Shown here: one piece after another, positions 59,794 to 64,000 of the stretch
Layout: every line of letters begins with the position of its first letter
How positions within the stretch are numbered: position 1 is the stretch's first letter
NCBI RefSeq assembly: GCF_044810985.1
Contig: NZ_CP085242.1
Coordinates: 1,054,001-1,118,000 of the forward strand
Source: Marinospirillum sp031581385
GTDB lineage: Bacteria; Pseudomonadota; Gammaproteobacteria; Pseudomonadales; Halomonadaceae
DNA: 64,000 bases
Direction: 5' to 3'
Notes under the pieces: model-generated
Databases searched by the model: none
The model's input: only the letters and a program-made list of their open reading frames with translations
Told to the model about the DNA's origin: nothing
Position numbers and translations under genes: made by a program

Positions 59794-61457
59794 GAAGCAC
59801 CCTTTTCCAGCAAGGCCTCAGGATGCCAGCCGGGATGACCCTCCACAAACGCCAGACTGGGTTTCTCAATATCCGGCAGTTGCCAGTCTTCAGGGCGTTG
59901 ACGCAGCCAATCCTCCAGCAGTTGCCATAAGGGCGCACCTTCCCCCTGATAATAAAGCGACCAGCCTGCTACCCGCACCTGTTCACTGGTGGAGGGTGCA
60001 GGCCATTCCAGTTCGGAGACCCGCTGCCCTGCCTGAGCTTGATAGCGCAGCACATAATGACTGCCCGTCAAACGCGGCAGGTCTTCGCTGGTGTGCAGGA
60101 ACAAGGCCTCGCTCAACCATTGGCTGGCCCCTGCCTCCAGGCGCGAACGCAATTGCTGCCGGTTGGCACCGACATTAAACACCGGGGCATCAAAACCCGC
60201 TGTGAGACTCAAAAGATGTTCACGGGTAATCGCTTCACCCGGTGCCACCGCCAGACCATGGCGCAAACCCGGCGCAAAGGTCAGATCAGCGCCTGAGGTT
60301 TTCAGCGCCTCGGCAATCAATTGATCCCAGCTGCCCGCCAGCGCATCACGCCGATACAACCAGCCCGGTGCTGTTGCCAGTGGCTGATCCAGCCAACCGG
60401 CATAGGGCGCGCGCAAGCGGCTGATCTGGCTTGCAACTTCGGCATCTGCTTCCTGAAGCTCTGCCCAGATCGGATGAAATTCAGCATCCAGCTTCCAGCC
60501 GGAACCACCTGATTTCACCTGAATGGAAAAGAACCCCTGCCCCTGACTGCCCGCCAAGCAAACAGGAACTGGTGCAGCATTATTCTGACGCGGATAAACC
60601 AACTGCGGCCAGAGATCCTGACTGCGTGAAGACAGAATCAGATCCACCCCTTCCAATTGTTGCGCTAGCCAGAAGTTGGGGTTGGTTCCAGCATCGGAGA
60701 GCAAAAGTACCAGTGAAGCTCTCTGCCCGGCTTCCTTCACCTGCTGCTGAATACCTGCCAGCCAGTCCTGTTCGGCAAACTCCTCTTCCTGCAAAGCGGG
60801 GTCGGTGACGCCCACCACCGCCACTTCAACACCACCCTTGTGGAAGTAAGCCACCGGCTGCTTGTTACTCAGTACAGGACGTTGAAAAGTGGAATAAAGA
60901 TCCGAATAAGAAGAGGGCCACAAGCGTTGTTCCTCACTGGCCACCCGCACCTCAGCACCCAGCCAGTGGCTGGACAGCGGCCCATGACGACCCGAAGACA
61001 TCTGCGCCAGACCACTGCCACTCCAGCATTGCCCACCTTCCAAAGTCAGCGTTTTCTCTTCGCCCAGTGCATTTTTTTGTTCCTGCAAAGCCGCCGACAA
61101 GGCCGCATAGCCCCCCATACGCCCCAACTGTCCTGCCTGATGGCGTGCGCCCGAAGCCGTCAACCAGGCGGCTGCCGAAGTGTTTTCAGCAATACCCAGA
61201 GCCGCCAGACGACTGAATTCGGTGAGATAAGGAGCCTGCCCGAGCAAAGCCATGGGGCCTAAATGATTGGCCACCGGGTGAGGAACCACCGGCTGCCAGT
61301 GAGCGTGAGTATCAGCATAAAACAGCAGCTGCAATTCACCCTCAACAGGCGGTGAACGCTTGAGCGCGGGCGAAGAAGAAGCACAACCAGAAAAGCCCGC
61401 AACAGCAGCACTGGCAAAAGAAGCCTGAAGAAAACGACGGCGCGAAAGCTTGGGCAT
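59790..61457 (-). CDS. SoxB-like protein lacking most metal ligands, Tat-exported
   Basis: A 555-residue protein with a twin-arginine signal (SRRRFLQASFASAAVAGFSG) followed by a cysteine that may be a lipobox. The body follows thiosulfohydrolase SoxB and 5'-nucleotidase: ADTHAHWQP, GRMGGYAALS, LSPG-like FAPGLRHGLAVAPGEAITRE, and a C-terminal 5'-nucleotidase domain. Metal-site positions differ: GGD reads GGQ, SHNG reads SDAG, and GHTHD reads SRSQD. A metal-free or altered role is likely. No other sox gene is nearby. It is coupled to gspC. Confidence 0.82.
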   Translation of the reverse strand: MPKLSRRRFLQASFASAAVAGFSGCASSSPALKRSPPVEGELQLLFYADTHAHWQPVVPHPVANHLGPMALLGQAPYLTEFSRLAALGIAENTSAAAWLTASGARHQAGQLGRMGGYAALSAALQEQKNALGEEKTLTLEGGQCWSGSGLAQMSSGRHGPLSSHWLGAEVRVASEEQRLWPSSYSDLYSTFQRPVLSNKQPVAYFHKGGVEVAVVGVTDPALQEEEFAEQDWLAGIQQQVKEAGQRASLVLLLSDAGTNPNFWLAQQLEGVDLILSSRSQDLWPQLVYPRQNNAAPVPVCLAGSQGQGFFSIQVKSGGSGWKLDAEFHPIWAELQEADAEVASQISRLRAPYAGWLDQPLATAPGWLYRRDALAGSWDQLIAEALKTSGADLTFAPGLRHGLAVAPGEAITREHLLSLTAGFDAPVFNVGANRQQLRSRLEAGASQWLSEALFLHTSEDLPRLTGSHYVLRYQAQAGQRVSELEWPAPSTSEQVRVAGWSLYYQGEGAPLWQLLEDWLRQRPEDWQLPDIEKPSLAFVEGHPGWHPEALLEKGAS

Positions 61458-61541
61458 GAATAGAGTGTCCCTGAAAAAAGCTTATGAAAATCCTTTAATA
61501 CTAACGGATAACAGGATTTGAATCCCAGTCATGCAAAAAAA

Positions 61542-63437
61542 TTAATACTCAGCCAGTCTTGCACAGGCAGTACTGGGAGCTGAAGTCATTCCGGCCAGAG
61601 CGCCCCCGGAACCAAGCATCCAGCTGAAAATCAGGCTCGCTGACAGACCCGGTTCCAACTGCGCACCCTCAAAGTAAAAATCATCAATCCCTTCCAGCTC
61701 ACTGATGTCCTTGTCCGACCAGCCTGCTGAAGTGCCGAGAGGATAATGATAACCCACACCCATCTGAAGCCGGGTATTCGGTGACCATTGTTTCTGCAAA
61801 GTCAGCTCGGGAGAAAGATAGGCAGCAGCCATGCTGAAGCTTTCACCATCCAGGTTCACCTCATCGTAAAGCTCAGTGTTCCAGCCTTCACCCCTGGCCT
61901 GATGGCTGCGAAACTCAGCCCCCATATCCGTACCTGCCCCTACAAACCAGCCAGCACCCAACAACCAACGCTTTTCAAACCCGAAATGAATCCGACCCAC
62001 CAGACCGTCATCAAAATCGGCCTGATCAAAACGCTGATACTCGCCCCCTTCTGCGTAACCAAAACCCAGCCCTAATCTCAGCCAGAACTCGGATAACCAG
62101 GCCCGATTCCGCAAATACCCCAGATTACCGGCCACACCCCAATCAAGAACACTCAATTCACCGGCACCCGTTTTTCCCCAGCCCAAGTCCAGTTCATTTT
62201 GCTGATGCCCGGCTCGCAGATAAGAGACAACACCTGTCCAGGGGTGCTCAATCGCCAGATCCTGATCCTCACCGGAACCGCTGACACGAACAAGACGGCT
62301 CGGACTGCGCTCACTTTCCGGTAAAGCCTTGCAGCTGTCTCCAACACGGGTAACCTGTCCCCAGCCCAGCTGCCTGCGCTGACCATCGACCTGACGGTGA
62401 AAACCAAACGGCTGATTCACCCGAATCGACTCCTGGTTACCCACCTGAAGCTCCAGGGCACCTGACTCACCGGCCATGAGCGGTGCCTGCATACGAAAAT
62501 CCTCGTAGTGCTTGAGCTGAAAATTGATCCCGACATGATGGTTTACAAAATGATCACTCATGGCAGCTTCCAGCCAGGTTTGCAACAAGGGGTTCCGTGA
62601 TCCGACCCGTTTTCTCAGACTGCTGCCTGCCAATCCCGAAGCAAGGGCACCGGGAGAAGATTCCAGTGAAGCAAAAGATTCAAAATGCTCGCCGTCAAAA
62701 CTCAGAACCTCGGCAATCATCGGATGCTCAACACGCAAGCGGTGGCTGTACACGTAGTAATTCGGTGCCCGTTCACGCTCAATCAGGCGCTGGGTGATTG
62801 ACAAGGTCGCTGAAACTTCAGGGAGGTGAAAGGCAAAAGCATAGCCAGCAGTCAGCAGGCTTTCCAGCACTTCCGATGGCATACCCAACTGCCTGGCCCG
62901 CTCAGTGATGAAAGTGTCTCTCTCCCGGGCATTCATCTCCAGGTAGCGTACTTCTGCTGCATCTGAAAGCAACTCCTGCAAAGCCGGAGCCACTTCGCGA
63001 TCCAGGTGCCGAGTGACCACATCTAGCACTTCATTATTGCGAACCCGGCCATCCGGCAAAGGTGAAAGCGAACCTGACCAGCGAACCTGATCATTGGCTG
63101 TTCGTAAAAGAAGGCCCTGTTCATCCATCAGCAAATGGTCATAACGAGCCGGCAAGTAATAATGCAAATGATCTGCCAGCAACTCATCGGCAAAGCTCTG
63201 ACTCAAGGGAATGCTCCACACTCCCAGACCACGCGCATCACCTTTATGGGGGATATAAGTGACCTCCATAGGCACTTGATTACTACTCAGGAACAGGCGC
63301 GGGACAACCAGCACAGCAGGCCTTTCCGTCACCGCCAGGGTGGCATCAGCAGTTGTTTGCTGATAACGGGTAGCCGCCACCCCGGCCAGAGGCCAGTAAA
63401 CCACAAGAAACAATGCCACCCACCAGAATCTGTTCAT
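61542..63437 (-). CDS. Predicted outer-membrane beta-barrel protein, unknown function
   Basis: A 631-residue protein with a signal peptide (about 1-22, ending GVAA). The C-terminal half (about 380-610) shows alternating hydrophobic and glycine-rich strands (SEFWLRLGLGFGYAEGG, RLQMGVGYHYPLG) characteristic of a beta-barrel. The N-terminal 350 residues form a mixed domain with no motif I recognise. It does not end in the usual terminal aromatic of outer membrane proteins, ending A-E-Y. It starts 3 bp after the CFI-box gene. Family unknown. Confidence 0.7.
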   Translation of the reverse strand: MNRFWWVALFLVVYWPLAGVAATRYQQTTADATLAVTERPAVLVVPRLFLSSNQVPMEVTYIPHKGDARGLGVWSIPLSQSFADELLADHLHYYLPARYDHLLMDEQGLLLRTANDQVRWSGSLSPLPDGRVRNNEVLDVVTRHLDREVAPALQELLSDAAEVRYLEMNARERDTFITERARQLGMPSEVLESLLTAGYAFAFHLPEVSATLSITQRLIERERAPNYYVYSHRLRVEHPMIAEVLSFDGEHFESFASLESSPGALASGLAGSSLRKRVGSRNPLLQTWLEAAMSDHFVNHHVGINFQLKHYEDFRMQAPLMAGESGALELQVGNQESIRVNQPFGFHRQVDGQRRQLGWGQVTRVGDSCKALPESERSPSRLVRVSGSGEDQDLAIEHPWTGVVSYLRAGHQQNELDLGWGKTGAGELSVLDWGVAGNLGYLRNRAWLSEFWLRLGLGFGYAEGGEYQRFDQADFDDGLVGRIHFGFEKRWLLGAGWFVGAGTDMGAEFRSHQARGEGWNTELYDEVNLDGESFSMAAAYLSPELTLQKQWSPNTRLQMGVGYHYPLGTSAGWSDKDISELEGIDDFYFEGAQLEPGLSASLIFSWMLGSGGALAGMTSAPSTACARLAEY

Positions 63438-63440
63438 GGT

Positions 63441-64000
63441 TTAACCCTTAATCCAGCGCCAGAAGCCCACAAAGGCATCCAGCCCCCAGCGCACCACCGC
63501 CTGCAAACGCGGCTTGTCATCCATCCACTGCGCCACTGCCGGGGAATAAGTGTAATACTGATCCACCAACCAGCGACCGGGGCCAAACTCCATCAGCACT
63601 TCATTACGAAAATTGCGGAGAGCATCCACTTCCGGGGCGTAAACATCACCGTAAACACTGGTGGCGATATAGCATTCAGCCGGTTCAGAGGAGGTGGAAG
63701 GGGAACTGGAAACCAATCGTATCTGAGGCTTCAATGTAAGCTGGTACATGCCGTCATAGAGTTTGGTTGCATAGGGCCACCCATCCTTCTTATTTATCAC
63801 CCAGTTGGCATTATTATCATTCTGCTGGGTGTAGCCGTGACCGGAACTCAGCTCTTTGAAGGTTGTTGTTGATAGCCTGTAATTCATACCTTCAAAGCGC
63901 AGTCTGAAATCACCGCTGATATTAAATGACCAGCTATCTGAGAGGTCTTCAGCATTGATCAGCAGCAGCTCTTCTTCACCCTCCATAATGGTATAAAGTG
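63441..64000 (-). CDS. CFI-box-CTERM type protein, 5' end beyond the window
   Basis: At least 181 residues; the frame is open to the right edge and the ATG at 63986 lacks a ribosome site, so the true start is probably outside. The C-terminus carries CYIATSVYG followed by LRNFRNEVLMEFGPGRWLVD and YYTYSPAVAQWM, the CFI-box pattern (C-x-I-A-T-x-x-Y-G) found at the C-terminus of varied exported proteins. The upstream region is unrecognised. It appears to head or lie in the unit that runs into the gsp operon. Confidence 0.75.
   Translation of the reverse strand, partial: LYTIMEGEEELLLINAEDLSDSWSFNISGDFRLRFEGMNYRLSTTTFKELSSGHGYTQQNDNNANWVINKKDGWPYATKLYDGMYQLTLKPQIRLVSSSPSTSSEPAECYIATSVYGDVYAPEVDALRNFRNEVLMEFGPGRWLVDQYYTYSPAVAQWMDDKPRLQAVVRWGLDAFVGFWRWIKG

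Noticed and set aside
59790..61457. SoxB-like gene considered as a working thiosulfate oxidation enzyme
   Set aside because: Metal-ligand positions are changed and no soxA, soxX, soxY or soxZ is nearby.
1..64000. CRISPR arrays, tRNA, rRNA, integrases, phage or toxin-antitoxin modules
   Set aside because: None was recognised on reading both strands; short direct repeats with regular spacers are absent. A tRNAscan or CRISPR finder run would be needed to be certain.

Overview
The window looks like part of a gammaproteobacterial chromosome of moderate GC, most likely a marine or halophilic member of the Oceanospirillales/Alteromonadales type. This rests on the Pseudomonas-like sulfate assimilation set with DUF934, an LdcA-type decarboxylase, glcDEFG, a complete gspC-to-gspN type II secretion operon, and sigma-54, TetR and LysR regulation. 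Genus cannot be read from the sequence. No rRNA, tRNA, CRISPR array, phage gene or insertion-sequence transposase was seen. Two families of short non-coding repeats are scattered through the window.

Layout, left to right. 1-3.4 kb: a truncated acyl-CoA synthetase, its TetR regulator and a divergent thiolase. 3.5-9.2 kb: slt, trmJ, a 69-residue gene, agmatine deiminase, a coiled-coil membrane protein and a 3-methyladenine glycosylase. 9.3-13.4 kb: the sulfate ABC transporter (binding protein, CysT, CysW, CysA). 13.4-15.2 kb: a sigma-54 activator next to a 39-residue membrane protein gene that has a textbook -24/-12 promoter and upstream operator repeats. 15.3-21.1 kb: upp, uraA, a chemoreceptor and an FtsH protease. 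21.1-32.4 kb, all on the minus strand: TetR, membrane fusion protein and RND pump, then a CHAD protein, a ParA ATPase and glcDEFG, with almost no spacing. 32.5-41.9 kb: cysG, cysH, DUF934, a LysR/DMT insert, sulfite reductase, then cysD and cysN. 41.9-48.4 kb: Arg/Lys decarboxylase, an atypical response regulator, a repeat protein, gabD and a methyltransferase. 48.4-59.8 kb: gspN back to gspC. 59.8-64 kb: a SoxB-like protein that has lost metal ligands, a beta-barrel-like protein and a partial CFI-box protein, apparently upstream members of the same transcription unit.

How it fits together. Sulfate enters through the ABC transporter, CysDN makes APS, CysH (with the iron-sulfur cysteines of APS reductases) makes sulfite, and the siroheme enzyme made possible by CysG reduces it to sulfide. 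CysN carries a decayed APS-kinase-like tail, which agrees with a route that skips PAPS. The cys cluster appears to have been split by a LysR/DMT cassette, and the DMT gene has lost its stop codon and reads antisense into cysI.

The most interesting items are: (1) the self-contained sigma-54 module driving a tiny membrane protein; (2) a CHAD protein paired with a ParA-type ATPase, suggesting positioning of polyphosphate granules; (3) a short repeat inserted in frame into the prepilin leader of GspK; (4) a palindromic repeat family with paired compensatory changes; (5) the probably non-catalytic SoxB-like protein coupled to the secretion operon.
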